Positions 8,639-17,724 of a DNA stretch of 64,000 nt are shown one piece after another. Position 1 is the stretch's first letter. Each line of letters opens with the position of its first letter. The notes below the pieces were generated by a model, which did not search any database, was not told the origin of the DNA, and saw only the letters and a list, made by a program, of their open reading frames with translations. Source of the DNA: Abyssisolibacter fermentans (GTDB taxonomy: Bacteria > Bacillota > Clostridia > Tissierellales > MCWD3); NCBI RefSeq assembly GCF_001559865.1, contig NZ_LOHE01000038.1:123944-187943 (forward strand). The letters are read 5' to 3'. The position numbers were made by a program, and so were the translations under genes.

Positions 8639-8785
8639 TTAAATTATATAGTCTTGTTTATAGATATATGGGTCACTACTCTTAAGTTTTTTATCTTCAC
8701 TTAGTATTGCTTCTTTAGACCTACCAACACTTTTATTAGGCTTAGTAGCATCAGGAAGTAACAGACCTTTTTTAACTTTTCCCAT
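8639..8785 (-). CDS. Small hypothetical ORF, possible gene fragment
   Basis: A 48-codon frame begins MGKVKKGLLLPDATKPNK and ends YIYKQDYII, charged and without membrane segment. GGATG lies upstream of the ATG, which is only a weak ribosome binding site. It is bounded by GGGACGG-type repeats on both sides (8571 and 8806), so it may be cargo or a leftover of a mobile element. I do not recognise a family. Confidence 0.3.
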   Translation of the reverse strand: MGKVKKGLLLPDATKPNKSVGRSKEAILSEDKKLKSSDPYIYKQDYII

Positions 8786-8847
8786 TTATTAACATCCGGA
8801 TTGAAACCGTCCCCTTTGGGTGCTAAGCTATGTTACTAAGCTATAAG

Positions 8848-10179
8848 CTATAAATTATACTTCTTAAATTTACGAACTACTGTTGAATGATCAACTCCAA
8901 TGGCTTCTGCCATTTGTCTTGTACTTGAAAATAATTTTTTCACATTAAATAAATATTCTTTCTCCATACGTTCCATATATTCCTTTAATTTGTACTTTGA
9001 CATCTCTTTTCTATTCATATTATTATTAGAAGGAAAATCCAAAGTGTCTCCTTGACTTAATATCACCATTTTTTCTATCATATTCTTTAATTCACGAACA
9101 TTTCCTGACCAATCATACTGTTGTAATTGAATTAATGTATCTAATCCTAGCTTTTTTGTAATTCCATATTTACTTGTATAACGCTTTAGGAAATGTACAG
9201 CTAAGGGAATAATATCAGATTGTCTTTCTCGTAAAGGCGGAATATTAATAGTCACAACATTTAATCGATAATATAAATCTTCTCTAAATTTATTCTTCTG
9301 AATTTGTTCTTTAATATTTTGATTTGTTGCTGCGATAATTCGAGTATCAATAGGAACTTCTTCTACACTACCTATAGGTGAATATACTCTGTTCTCCAAA
9401 ACTCGTAATAGTTTTACCTGCAAATATTGAGGCAATTCACCAATTTCATCCAGAAAGAGAGTTCCGTTTTGTGCATAATGAAGAATTCCTTTCTTCCCTT
9501 CTTTTAATCCCCCTGTAAAACTTCCTGGTGTATAACCAAATAGCTCAGACTCCATAAGTTCACCAGGTATTGCTCCGCAATTTAACGTAATAAATCGATT
9601 ACCGGCTCTTGAACTATTTTTATGAATATATCTAGCTACAACATCCTTGCCAACTCCTGTCTCACCTAAAATTAATATACTTGCATCTACTTTGCTTACT
9701 GTCTTTGCCAAATCAATAACCTGCATCATCTCTGGAGAATTAGCTATAATTTCTTGATCACCACATTTTATATCATTTGATGAATGAGCAATTTTTTCGT
9801 TTACTTCGACTAAGTTTTGATTTAAATTAACATAACTAGAAATATCCCTAACATTAGTAATTGTATGCTCTAATTTACCATTTGTTTTAAAAATTGGTTT
9901 TGAAACCGTAATAATCTCTACCCCATTTTTTTCATGGTGTACATGAGTATATGTACGTTGATATTTAATACAGGATAAACAAGTAGATTTAGTAATAATT
10001 CCTTTTGATACATATTCATCAATGTAATGGCCTAAAATAGTTTTATCTAATTTCGTCATAATTAAATAGCTTTCATTTGCATATAAAATTCTTCCTTCTG
10101 CATCACTAATCATTATCCCATCATTGCTCTCATCTATGCATTTAATCATATTTTCGTTTGTTATAAAGTCGTTTTTCAT
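8848..10179 (-). CDS. PAS-containing sigma-54-type transcriptional activator
   Basis: The 443-residue protein has a PAS sensor (residues ~10-120, ESNDGIMISDAEGRILYANE), an AAA+ sigma-54 activation domain (Walker A GETGVGKD at 172-179, GSFTGG at 219-224, Walker B LFLDEIGE at 241-248, R-finger region PPLRERQSDI) and a C-terminal helix-turn-helix (STRQMAEAIGVDHSTVVRKF). The start at 10179 has GAAAGGAG upstream; a longer frame begins at 10203. The sigma-54 contact loop reads GSFTGG rather than GAFTGA, a mild deviation. Its position next to the hydroxyacyl-CoA dehydratase cluster suggests it senses an aromatic or branched acid and activates those genes. The C-terminal HTH is TyrR/PrdR-like. Confidence 0.88.
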   Translation of the reverse strand: MKNDFITNENMIKCIDESNDGIMISDAEGRILYANESYLIMTKLDKTILGHYIDEYVSKGIITKSTCLSCIKYQRTYTHVHHEKNGVEIITVSKPIFKTNGKLEHTITNVRDISSYVNLNQNLVEVNEKIAHSSNDIKCGDQEIIANSPEMMQVIDLAKTVSKVDASILILGETGVGKDVVARYIHKNSSRAGNRFITLNCGAIPGELMESELFGYTPGSFTGGLKEGKKGILHYAQNGTLFLDEIGELPQYLQVKLLRVLENRVYSPIGSVEEVPIDTRIIAATNQNIKEQIQKNKFREDLYYRLNVVTINIPPLRERQSDIIPLAVHFLKRYTSKYGITKKLGLDTLIQLQQYDWSGNVRELKNMIEKMVILSQGDTLDFPSNNNMNRKEMSKYKLKEYMERMEKEYLFNVKKLFSSTRQMAEAIGVDHSTVVRKFKKYNL

Positions 10180-10244
10180 TGGTAATCTCCTTTCAAAAAA
10201 CAAAAATTACAAATTGGGTATTTAAATATATCTATTATTTCTAT

Positions 10245-10600
10245 TTACCTGACATTGATAATAAAAAGAACTACTACTCCTTGATGTAAAATATCATCAA
10301 GAATGTCATTAACCTTCCAGCCTAATATATTCTCACTAAAAGATGTAATGACTTTCTCAACTTTGAAAGGCGATATGTCCCAGCCTCCTCTCACAATTAT
10401 TTGCTTTATGTGCCCATTAAAATAGAACGCATGAGCGAAGCTACACACTTATACTCATAGTTTAATAATACCACCACAGTGCTTAATATTGAAGTCCTAG
10501 ATAAATATAATAGCCTTTTAACACAACACAATTAACTCTCCAAAGTCTCACATGAGTGCTTTTACCAGCCACATCCCTTGCAAATAAATAGAGTAGATTA
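10245..10600 (-). pseudogene. Acyl-CoA/AMP ligase C-terminal remnant
   Basis: The minus strand reads AFYFNGHIKQIIVRGGWDISPFKVEKVI then SENILGWKV, which aligns with YFYFCGRASDMIVRGGENISPSEIE and SEDILNVKV of the intact ligase at 14519-16132. Upstream, in shifted frames, VLKGYY aligns with IMKGYYN of the same enzyme. The copy is broken by several stops and indels and lacks both ends. It is a decayed paralogue sitting between the regulator and the dehydratase operon. Confidence 0.7.
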
Positions 10601-10738
10601 TTTGAAAGTTTATCTATCTGATTCCATCTATATCCTTCCTTCAAAAATATAGACTACTTTATTACTATATTTTCTAGCGATTTCTTATAACACTGAGAAG
10701 TATTTAACTGCTCATCTAAAAATCTTCTTTTCATTAAA

Positions 10739-10789
10739 ATATTAAAGATTAGTATAAGAAAGTAATATCTTACACTAATCTTTAATATT
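10739..10789. repeat. 22-bp inverted repeat
   Basis: AATATTAAAGATTAGTATAAGA and its near-perfect complement (one mismatch) form a long AT-rich stem with a ~7-nt loop. There is no clean T-tract and no nearby gene end, so it is not an obvious terminator. The rest of 10600-11060 shows nothing I can call. Confidence 0.55.
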
Positions 10790-11062
10790 ATATGATAAAT
10801 TACAAATAATTCTTGTTTATGATAATCAAAATTAGAAGAAAGGAAAGAAGTATATAATAGGCAAGAATATGAACTTAGCAAGACATGTGAATTTGACTGA
10901 GGATATGTAAAGTTAATAATAGATGGAAAACTTTTTAGACGCTCATGTTAGATTTTTTAATGATACTTATGCACTTGTTGATATGTCTCCTTTATAATAT
11001 TTCTCTGAACAACGATATTTTAGCATACATTTTTAAGAAGTACATTTACTTTTTTAAAAATA

Positions 11063-11094
11063 AAATGCTGAGGTGAACAATCACCCCAGCATTT
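11063..11094 (-). terminator. Terminator of the dehydratase operon
   Basis: AAATGCTGGGGTGA and TCACCTCAGCATTTT (minus strand) form a strong GC-rich stem followed by TTATTTTT, just after the dehydratase beta-type gene. Confidence 0.85.
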
Positions 11095-11138
11095 ATTATA
11101 AAACCAACTTTTCCAACAAAATAATTTACAATAATTCA

Positions 11139-12260
11139 CTAATCATCCATGCTTTCTACAAAACCTTGCAACCTTGTATTAATTTGTTCAAAGGCTTTTG
11201 CTTGTTGATCAATCTCAATTACCAATAAAGGAATATTTTCTTCTTTCATCTTTGACATGATAATTGGTACATCATATTCCTCCGGATCACAAAACTTCAT
11301 TAATGCCAATACCACTCCATCAGCTTTGAAATGATGAACTAAGTCAACTAAATGCTGAATACGTTGCTTATATGGATCAAAAGCCAAAGAACAAGCATTA
11401 TGGTTTATCCATTGCCTTGCCAAGCTCTTTAAAGCATCTCCTGCGAAAGGTACATCTGTCATAAACTGTCTAGTTTCTTGTGCTAAATCATCTCCAACCA
11501 CATCAATGCCTAATGATTCAAAATGGCTAAGAATACCTTTGGGTTCTAACATAATTCCAGAAACAACAACTCGTTTATTCTTTGAATGTTCTACTGGTTG
11601 TAATCGAAGCTTCTCATTTAACTCTCTAATATAGCATAAATACTCTTTTTTATCTATAAAATAAGATGCTTTGATAATTTGATGACGCACAGTAGGGGAA
11701 ATAGTAGTTGTATGCACAGCAGCAATTTCTGTAAATTCACGCATAGCTAAGCGATAATCGTTGTAAAGAATTATACTTTCTTTTAATGCTTTTTCGGTAA
11801 TATCCACATTTAAAATATCTTCTAATTTTTTAGTGATAGACTTGTATTCATTTTCCAAAAACAATTCTGCACTTTTTACTCGTCTATTTTGTGGGTAAAC
11901 AAAGGGAATAGCTGGACAAGCTCCCTTCCATTTCTGTCCAAAACACTTTAGAGTGTCGCACATTGCAGGAATTAAAACTGCTTTTAATATATCGTAAGTT
12001 CCTTTAGTTTCATATTCCATCACAGACTGCATTATTGAACAAGCAAATGCTGGAAGGTAAGTTCTAGCTTTTCTAAGTTCAACCTCTCCTCCCCATAGCC
12101 CCACAGGTATACAATTAGCAGCATAGATTATTTCCTCTGGAGCATAAGGTGCAACACAACCTACTGCATTTTTATGATTCCTTTCACAGGATTGTTTAAT
12201 AGCTTTGTCTGGTGAATTAGCAATTTGTATAAAATTATTAATAATTTGATTTATCTCCAT
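11139..12260 (-). CDS. 2-hydroxyacyl-CoA dehydratase, beta-type subunit (FldC/HadC-like)
   Basis: The 373-residue product belongs to the HgdB/FldBC family. NHKNAVGCVAPYAPEEIIYAA near the N-terminus is typical of the smaller subunit. Conserved cysteines for the [4Fe-4S] cluster appear in AMCDTLKCFG at ~100-109, and CDPEEYDVPIIMSKM is near the C-terminus. With the other subunit it dehydrates (R)-2-hydroxyacyl-CoA to enoyl-CoA by ketyl-radical chemistry in the cytosol. It is last in the gene order activator, alpha, beta, 15 bp after the alpha gene, and is followed by a strong terminator. The exact acyl group cannot be read from sequence. Confidence 0.9.
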   Translation of the reverse strand: MEINQIINNFIQIANSPDKAIKQSCERNHKNAVGCVAPYAPEEIIYAANCIPVGLWGGEVELRKARTYLPAFACSIMQSVMEYETKGTYDILKAVLIPAMCDTLKCFGQKWKGACPAIPFVYPQNRRVKSAELFLENEYKSITKKLEDILNVDITEKALKESIILYNDYRLAMREFTEIAAVHTTTISPTVRHQIIKASYFIDKKEYLCYIRELNEKLRLQPVEHSKNKRVVVSGIMLEPKGILSHFESLGIDVVGDDLAQETRQFMTDVPFAGDALKSLARQWINHNACSLAFDPYKQRIQHLVDLVHHFKADGVVLALMKFCDPEEYDVPIIMSKMKEENIPLLVIEIDQQAKAFEQINTRLQGFVESMDD

Positions 12261-12275
12261 TTCATTCTCCTTTAC

Positions 12276-13514
12276 TTAATTTCCAGAACTATTTCTAGAA
12301 GGAATATTTTCACTCATCATTTCTACTAAAGCTTCCATGCGTGTTTCATATTGTGCCTTAGAATAATTTCTTGGATCAGCTTGGTCTCCATCAAAAGTCG
12401 TAATAGGAATATTTAAACTATCATTTAATTCTTTTCCAACTTCATATTGAAGAAAATCACACATTTTGCAACTACGATTCATATGCATAATTACACCGTC
12501 ACACTGAGTTTCTTCAATAATACTTTTTCGAAGATTAATTTGACCCTCTAAAGACAGATTATTTCCCATGCCCGTATAAGCCTTTGCCATTTCAAATAGA
12601 TTTCCCGGTGTATACTCCAATGCCCAAGCTGACGGATATGTTGAACCAGTCATATTAATTCCATGCTTTTTTAGAACTTTATACGTATGGGACAAATATG
12701 GCCAACATGCTATGCCATCCCACATAATTCTATATTTTTCCTCTGCATTCTTTAATCCACATTCGCCTCTTGAAATCTTTTCTTCTAGTTCCTCTTTTAA
12801 CTTTCGAAATGTCATTCCACATTCTTTTTTTCCCCTCATACAAACAATTAACGCCATATAATTAAACATATCAAAACCACTTAAGGGCGAAGGGCGAGCT
12901 GAACAAAGCATAGTAGCATCATACCAGTCTTTTGCGTTCTGTGCAGATACCTTCATTACTTCTTGGAATTTTTTTTCATCAAAAGGCTTATTGCAAATTA
13001 CTTCTAATTGATGAATGATATCATGAAATTGTGCTTCAACATATTGTATGTTTTCTTCGGTAATTTCTTTATCATGATTATATGGAACATCAACAATTAG
13101 CAAAGGTATATTCAATTCATAGGCAATATTTTCATACCATTTTAATAAAGTTTCGCAGATATTGTTACATAGTAAAACTAAGTCTGGCAACGGCAACTCT
13201 TCCGATACACACTTCTGTACATCCATGTAAGCTAAATTTGCTCTAGCATAACCACATATATCATTGGAATATCCTTTTCGTTCTGCATATTCTAGCAATT
13301 CTGGTGCTCCCTTACGTGCTGCAATTCCTACTACATGATTTTCTGGATAAACAGTATAAATTCCCATAGCTTCACAAAATTCACAAGGAGCAATAGAACT
13401 TGACCAACAAACTAAATCACCTCGTTCCTTGGCTTTTCTTGCGTCCTCCATATTCTTAGCCACCAATATATTCAGCATTTCTTTTGAAGTCATACTTTCA
13501 TTGATAATACTCAT
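12276..13514 (-). CDS. 2-hydroxyacyl-CoA dehydratase, alpha-type subunit (FldB/HadB-like)
   Basis: The 412-residue protein shows family features: GDLVCWSSSIAPCEFCEAMGI near residues 33-53, LVLLCNNICETLLKWYE at ~132-148 and HMNRSCKMCDFLQYEVG at ~344-360, giving the cysteines that ligate the iron-sulfur cluster. It pairs with the product of the next gene and receives an electron from the ATP-dependent activator encoded just upstream, with which it overlaps by 4 bp. Length and order match the fld and had clusters of Clostridium sporogenes and C. difficile. Confidence 0.9.
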   Translation of the reverse strand: MSIINESMTSKEMLNILVAKNMEDARKAKERGDLVCWSSSIAPCEFCEAMGIYTVYPENHVVGIAARKGAPELLEYAERKGYSNDICGYARANLAYMDVQKCVSEELPLPDLVLLCNNICETLLKWYENIAYELNIPLLIVDVPYNHDKEITEENIQYVEAQFHDIIHQLEVICNKPFDEKKFQEVMKVSAQNAKDWYDATMLCSARPSPLSGFDMFNYMALIVCMRGKKECGMTFRKLKEELEEKISRGECGLKNAEEKYRIMWDGIACWPYLSHTYKVLKKHGINMTGSTYPSAWALEYTPGNLFEMAKAYTGMGNNLSLEGQINLRKSIIEETQCDGVIMHMNRSCKMCDFLQYEVGKELNDSLNIPITTFDGDQADPRNYSKAQYETRMEALVEMMSENIPSRNSSGN

Positions 13515-14308
13515 ATCCTACTCCTTTCTTGTCCACACTCAATAGCAAAGAGCGCTGCACCAATTGCACCAATTAGCTGAGGTGTTTTTGCTACATAAAC
13601 TTTTTGATCTAAAACTCTTTCCAAAGCACGAACTACTCCTTGATTTTGTGCTACACCGCCAGTTAGTGAAAAATCTTTTTCCATATTGGTGCGATATAAC
13701 AAGCCAAGTGCACGACTAACAATAGAATTATGTACGCCTCTAGCAATATCTTCTCGTTTAGTTTCTTTAGATAATAATGAAATTACTTCCGATTCTGCAA
13801 ATACAGTGCATGTACTACTTACCGTTGCCGGAGTTTGCGATAATTCATCTAAAGTAGCCAATTCATTAATAGGTATCTCCAGTATACGTGCCATGACTTC
13901 CAAAAACCTTCCCGTTCCAGCTGCACACTTATCATTCATATAGAAATTTAACACTTTTCCTTTTTCATCAATAGAAATCGCTTTAACGTCTTGTCCGCCA
14001 ATATCTAAAACTGTTCTTACATTTTTAAAGACAAAATTAATTCCCTTGGCATGACAACTTATTTCACTGAATTGTTTATCTACATATTCAAGTGAATATC
14101 TGCCATATCCAGTAGCCACCGTATAGCTAACTTGTTCAATAGATAAAGTCGTTGTCGAAAACAACTCATCAATCACTTTTTTGGGTCCACTAGTTCCCGT
14201 TCCTGATTGCACCACACTTGTTTGAATGATCTCTCGATTTTCATTCATTAATACAGCTTTAGATGATGCTGAACCAATATCGACGCCCAAATAATAAGAA
14301 GTATCCAT
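13511..14308 (-). CDS. 2-hydroxyacyl-CoA dehydratase activator ATPase (FldI/HadI/HgdC-like)
   Basis: A 265-residue member of the BadF/BadG/BcrA/BcrD ATPase family. YLGVDIGSASSKAVLM is the phosphate-1 motif of the ASKHA fold. VLDIGGQDVKAI and LTGGVAQNQGV are the later nucleotide motifs. Cysteines in NDKCAAGTGRF and SSTCTVFAESE supply the [4Fe-4S] cluster bridging the homodimer. It injects a high-energy electron into the dehydratase at the cost of ATP. An upstream copy of the conserved ~40-bp element and a GAACTTC-A-GAAGTTC palindrome (14349-14363) precede the gene, so a transcript may start here. Confidence 0.92.
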   Translation of the reverse strand: MDTSYYLGVDIGSASSKAVLMNENREIIQTSVVQSGTGTSGPKKVIDELFSTTTLSIEQVSYTVATGYGRYSLEYVDKQFSEISCHAKGINFVFKNVRTVLDIGGQDVKAISIDEKGKVLNFYMNDKCAAGTGRFLEVMARILEIPINELATLDELSQTPATVSSTCTVFAESEVISLLSKETKREDIARGVHNSIVSRALGLLYRTNMEKDFSLTGGVAQNQGVVRALERVLDQKVYVAKTPQLIGAIGAALFAIECGQERSRI

Positions 14309-14372
14309 TCTACTTTACTCCTAACTATGAAGGAAGCACTATTTTCTGAACTTCAGAAGTTCTTTCATAATA

Positions 14373-14413
14373 TAATGTATTTAGATTAATAAAGGCAACC
14401 TATAATCCTTTTT
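14373..14413 (-). promoter_or_regulatory. Conserved cluster element, copy A
   Basis: Minus-strand reading is AAAGGATTATAGGTTGCCTTTATTAATCTAAAT split over this span. It matches copies at 17648-17690 and 21876-21915. It lies about 70 bp upstream of the dehydratase activator start. It may be a promoter with operator. Confidence 0.6.
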
Positions 14414-14518
14414 TAAAACTGATAATAACCTTACCCATTCAAAGAACACGGTAATAGAATTAAATAGGGTTGGTACTGCCTAGCTTATGTTATATATCTT
14501 AACAATCATATCTTCTCA

Positions 14519-16132
14519 TCATTTTGCTAATCTTAACATTTTCGTTATATTATCTCTTGCTAATTTTTTAATAGATACAAGATCAATTTTTCCTGTACTA
14601 TTCATCAGAAACTCATCTAGTTGAAAAATAAAATTAGGTGTCTTATAGCTAGCAAGATGATTCTTAACAAAATCCTTTAACCCATCAGCATCAATTTTTT
14701 TATCTGGTTTCATTGTTATTAAAGCAACAATTTCTTCCTGAACAGCAGTACCTATATCTACTCCTACAACTTTAACATTAAGAATATCCTCACTATAATG
14801 TCCTATAACGCATTCAATTTCACTTGGAGAAATGTTTTCACCACCTCGAACAATCATATCACTTGCACGTCCACAAAAATAAAAATAATCATCTTTATCG
14901 CGATACCCAACATCATCTGTTTTAAGCCAACCATCATGAGTATACTTTTCTAAATTCTTTCGATGCATATTATAATACCCTTTCATTATGCAAAAACCTT
15001 TTGTTTGGATTTCCCCTTTGACATTTACATCACACTCACGATTGGCTTCATTGTCCCAAATACGTATTTCCATATTCGGAATTGCCTTGCCTATCGTTTC
15101 TGATTTTAACATAGTATCATCATCATAGTCTGACAAAGTAATTAAAGGTGACGTTTCAGTCTGACCATATCCTATTTGTAAATGAGGAACATCCACCTTT
15201 GAAATAAGCTCTCGATATTTCTCACCTGTCATACCTGAACCTGCTAAAATACCAGAGTTCCATGATGAAATATTATAATTACCAAAGCTTGGATCCTCAG
15301 CTAAAAGCATTAGCATTGAAGGTACCACATTGAATGCTGTAACACGATACTTCTCTATGAGTCTCATAGCTTGGTCCGATTTATATTTACGCATTATTAT
15401 TGTAGGCATCCCAACCATTAATCCCAATAATAATCCACATGTCATCCCAGAACAATGGAATATTGGCATACCAATCAGCATAGTATCTTTATTTTTATTC
15501 CATCGCATTAAATCTGATAGTACTCTCGCATCATTAAGTATACTATAGTATGATAGTAAAACACCTTTAGGTAGCTGTGTACTTCCAGAAGTAAAAAGCA
15601 TACAAGCTGTATCTTCAGTTGTAACCAATCTCTTGACTTTATTAAGTTTTTCTATATTTTGCCACACTGTAGCATCATCTGACTTCTGTAATTCAGTAGC
15701 TTCATTAAATATACTTATAATACTAAAGTGATCTTTTAACTTAGGAAGACCCTTATTAACTTTATTAATAATTTTTAAGTAATCAATAGAACCCGTAGAT
15801 TCTCCATAGAATAAATATTCAATATCAGCATAAGATAAAACATTTTTCATTTCTAAATGCTTATACGAATAATTAAAAACAGCTGTAACTGCACCAATCT
15901 TCATTGCTGCGTACATGATACAAACCTGTTGGAAAGAATTAATGCTCCAAACCCCCACATGTGTACCTTTTTGAATATTCTTTTTTAGCATCATTGTTGC
16001 TATAATGTCAGTAATTTGATCCACTTGTTTCCAATTATAGCTGACATCATCAAATATATAAGCTATATCCTCAGGATAATCTTCTGCATTTTTTTTCAAC
16101 ACATCTGAAAGAGTAACATTTAAAATATCCAA
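14519..16132 (-). CDS. AMP-forming acyl-CoA ligase (FldL/CaiC-like)
   Basis: The 537-residue enzyme has the ANL superfamily motifs: LFTSGSTQLPKGV (A3, ~178-190), YGQTETSP (A5), GWLKTDDVGYRDKDDYFYF (A7) and RASDMIVRGGENISPSEIE (A8 hinge), plus the catalytic lysine region STGKIDLVSI near the C-terminus. It would make the first CoA ester of the hydroxy acid, or of the product acid, priming the CoA-transferase cycle. It lies between the CoA-transferase and activator genes in the same direction, but a 218-bp MITE-like element separates it from the transferase gene. Substrate is inferred only from context. Confidence 0.87.
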   Translation of the reverse strand: MDILNVTLSDVLKKNAEDYPEDIAYIFDDVSYNWKQVDQITDIIATMMLKKNIQKGTHVGVWSINSFQQVCIMYAAMKIGAVTAVFNYSYKHLEMKNVLSYADIEYLFYGESTGSIDYLKIINKVNKGLPKLKDHFSIISIFNEATELQKSDDATVWQNIEKLNKVKRLVTTEDTACMLFTSGSTQLPKGVLLSYYSILNDARVLSDLMRWNKNKDTMLIGMPIFHCSGMTCGLLLGLMVGMPTIIMRKYKSDQAMRLIEKYRVTAFNVVPSMLMLLAEDPSFGNYNISSWNSGILAGSGMTGEKYRELISKVDVPHLQIGYGQTETSPLITLSDYDDDTMLKSETIGKAIPNMEIRIWDNEANRECDVNVKGEIQTKGFCIMKGYYNMHRKNLEKYTHDGWLKTDDVGYRDKDDYFYFCGRASDMIVRGGENISPSEIECVIGHYSEDILNVKVVGVDIGTAVQEEIVALITMKPDKKIDADGLKDFVKNHLASYKTPNFIFQLDEFLMNSTGKIDLVSIKKLARDNITKMLRLAK

Positions 16133-16174
16133 TTTTATCCTCCTTGCTTGTTAAACAAAGTCAACTTACTATAA

Positions 16175-16392
16175 CCCAGATTATTCATAGTAAAATAAAT
16201 ATCTTTTACAAATAAACCTCATTCTTCGAATGAATAAGCGATTCACATAAAATCATAGATTTTAGTTCTCTGCTCATGATTATAAGATGTCCATTAAATT
16301 CTCGACATACCAACTGGGTATACCTTCGAATTCACTGGAATCTTATAATTCAGAAACATATTAATCAACGTTATATGAATAATCATGGTATG
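16175..16392. mobile_element. MITE-like element, short copy
   Basis: The ends AACCCAGATTATTCATAG (left) and TATGAATAATCATGGT (right) are inverted copies. The interior shares long stretches (for example GTCCATTAAATTYTCGACAT and AATTCACTG) with the 434-bp copy at 55957-56390. It sits within a few bases of the CoA-transferase stop codon and separates that gene from the ligase gene. No ORF inside. Confidence 0.7.
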
Positions 16393-16393
16393 A

Positions 16394-17629
16394 TTATTTT
16401 TCTTGATCAGCATGTAGATGTTTCTCAATTAAAATACCTTTTGATATCATTTCTTGAATCTGTGCTTCGTTATATCCAAGTTCACCTAAAATTTTTGAAG
16501 ATTGCTCACCCAAAAATGGTGCACGATTTCTCGGAGGAAGTGTAACACCACCAAATTTTGCAGGTGTAGCACTCTCTATATATTGATCACCATTAGGCTG
16601 AGTAAACTTGGAAAAGTATAAATTGTCCTTTGCTTGTTGTGATTCTAATATTTCATAAACATTACATACTATAGAATGAGGTATATCATTCTCTCTTAAA
16701 ATTGCATCTAGCTCATCTCGAGTAAATTTCAAAAAGCCTTCACTAATAATTTGAACAATTTCTCTACTATTTTCATTTCCCTTAGCAAATGTATTATATT
16801 CTGAGTTTTCAATTAACTCTTCTCGACCTATAATCTTCATGAAATATGGAAAATAACGTTCATACTCATGGCAACACACCATTATCCATTTATCATCTTT
16901 ACATTTATAGGTATTATTCAATGGAGTATTCTCAAGACGACTCTTTGGATATTTATCTAAATCACTACACTGAATCGAAAGTATAGGCTCTAACATATTG
17001 TAAATAGCCTGTCCATAGAGAGATACAACAATTTTACTACCATCTCCAGTACATTTTTGCTTGTACAATGCAGCACATATTGAAGCAGCCATAGTGCTAG
17101 CAGTAGAATTATCTCCAAATGAGCTTGGAGGAATCACAGGAGCAGTATCTTTCTCCATAGAAGCAATCATTGCACCTCCTAATGCCCAGAAGCAAACATT
17201 GTCAAATCCCGGATCATTTGCCATTGATCCACCTTCTCCAAATCCAGTCATATGTGCATGGATAAGCCTAGGATATTTGTCATGAAGAGTTTTATAATCT
17301 AATCCCAACTTATCAAGAGCACGACCTCGAGTGTTGGTTAGAAAAACATCAGCATTTGCTAATAATTTATCCATTGCTTCCTTACCTTCAGGAGTCTTCA
17401 AATTCAAGGCAATGCTTTTTTTATTTGCATTATGAACATCGTATGTAATGTATTTCATTCCAGGCAAAGGAACCGCATAACGTGTCGTATCTCCTCTCGG
17501 TACAGCTTCAACCTTAACTATATCAGCACCCCAATCAGCTAATATACGTCCAGCTGAAGGTGCTGCTACGTATGTTGTTAATTCAACTATTTTTACATCA
17601 TCTAATAAATTATATGGATTATTACTCAT
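16394..17629 (-). CDS. Class III (CaiB/BaiF) CoA-transferase, FldA/HadA-like
   Basis: The 411-residue protein has the family start VKIVELTTYVAAPSAGRIL, the ADWGADIVKVE and NKKSIALNLKTPEGKEA segments, and SFGDNST, whose Asp (about residue 173) is at the position of the catalytic aspartate of class III transferases. It would move CoA from the reduced or enoyl product to the free 2-hydroxy acid. AAGGAG precedes the ATG, and a conserved element lies ~20-60 bp upstream. Clustering with dehydratase, acyl-CoA dehydrogenase and Etf genes supports a Stickland reductive branch. Confidence 0.9.
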   Translation of the reverse strand: MSNNPYNLLDDVKIVELTTYVAAPSAGRILADWGADIVKVEAVPRGDTTRYAVPLPGMKYITYDVHNANKKSIALNLKTPEGKEAMDKLLANADVFLTNTRGRALDKLGLDYKTLHDKYPRLIHAHMTGFGEGGSMANDPGFDNVCFWALGGAMIASMEKDTAPVIPPSSFGDNSTASTMAASICAALYKQKCTGDGSKIVVSLYGQAIYNMLEPILSIQCSDLDKYPKSRLENTPLNNTYKCKDDKWIMVCCHEYERYFPYFMKIIGREELIENSEYNTFAKGNENSREIVQIISEGFLKFTRDELDAILRENDIPHSIVCNVYEILESQQAKDNLYFSKFTQPNGDQYIESATPAKFGGVTLPPRNRAPFLGEQSSKILGELGYNEAQIQEMISKGILIEKHLHADQEK

Positions 17630-17647
17630 AATTCATTTCTCCTTGTA

Positions 17648-17690
17648 TAATGTATTTAGGTTAATAAAGGCAGCCTATAATCCTTTTTCA
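17648..17690 (-). promoter_or_regulatory. Conserved cluster element, copy B
   Basis: Minus strand: TTGAAA, then AAGGATTATAGGCTGCC, then TTTATTAACCTAAATACATT. It is nearly identical to copies A and C. It offers a -35-like TTGAAA with 17-bp spacing to TTTATT, and also GG-N10-GC, a weak -24/-12 resemblance. It lies just upstream of the CoA-transferase ribosome binding site. Confidence 0.65.
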
Positions 17691-17724
17691 AACTGAATTT
17701 TCCCTTGATTTTAATAGTTAGGGT

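Noticed and set aside
10654..10881. 75-codon minus-strand frame
   Set aside because: No ribosome binding site, low-complexity AT-rich translation, and it runs through a 22-bp inverted repeat; looks like chance.
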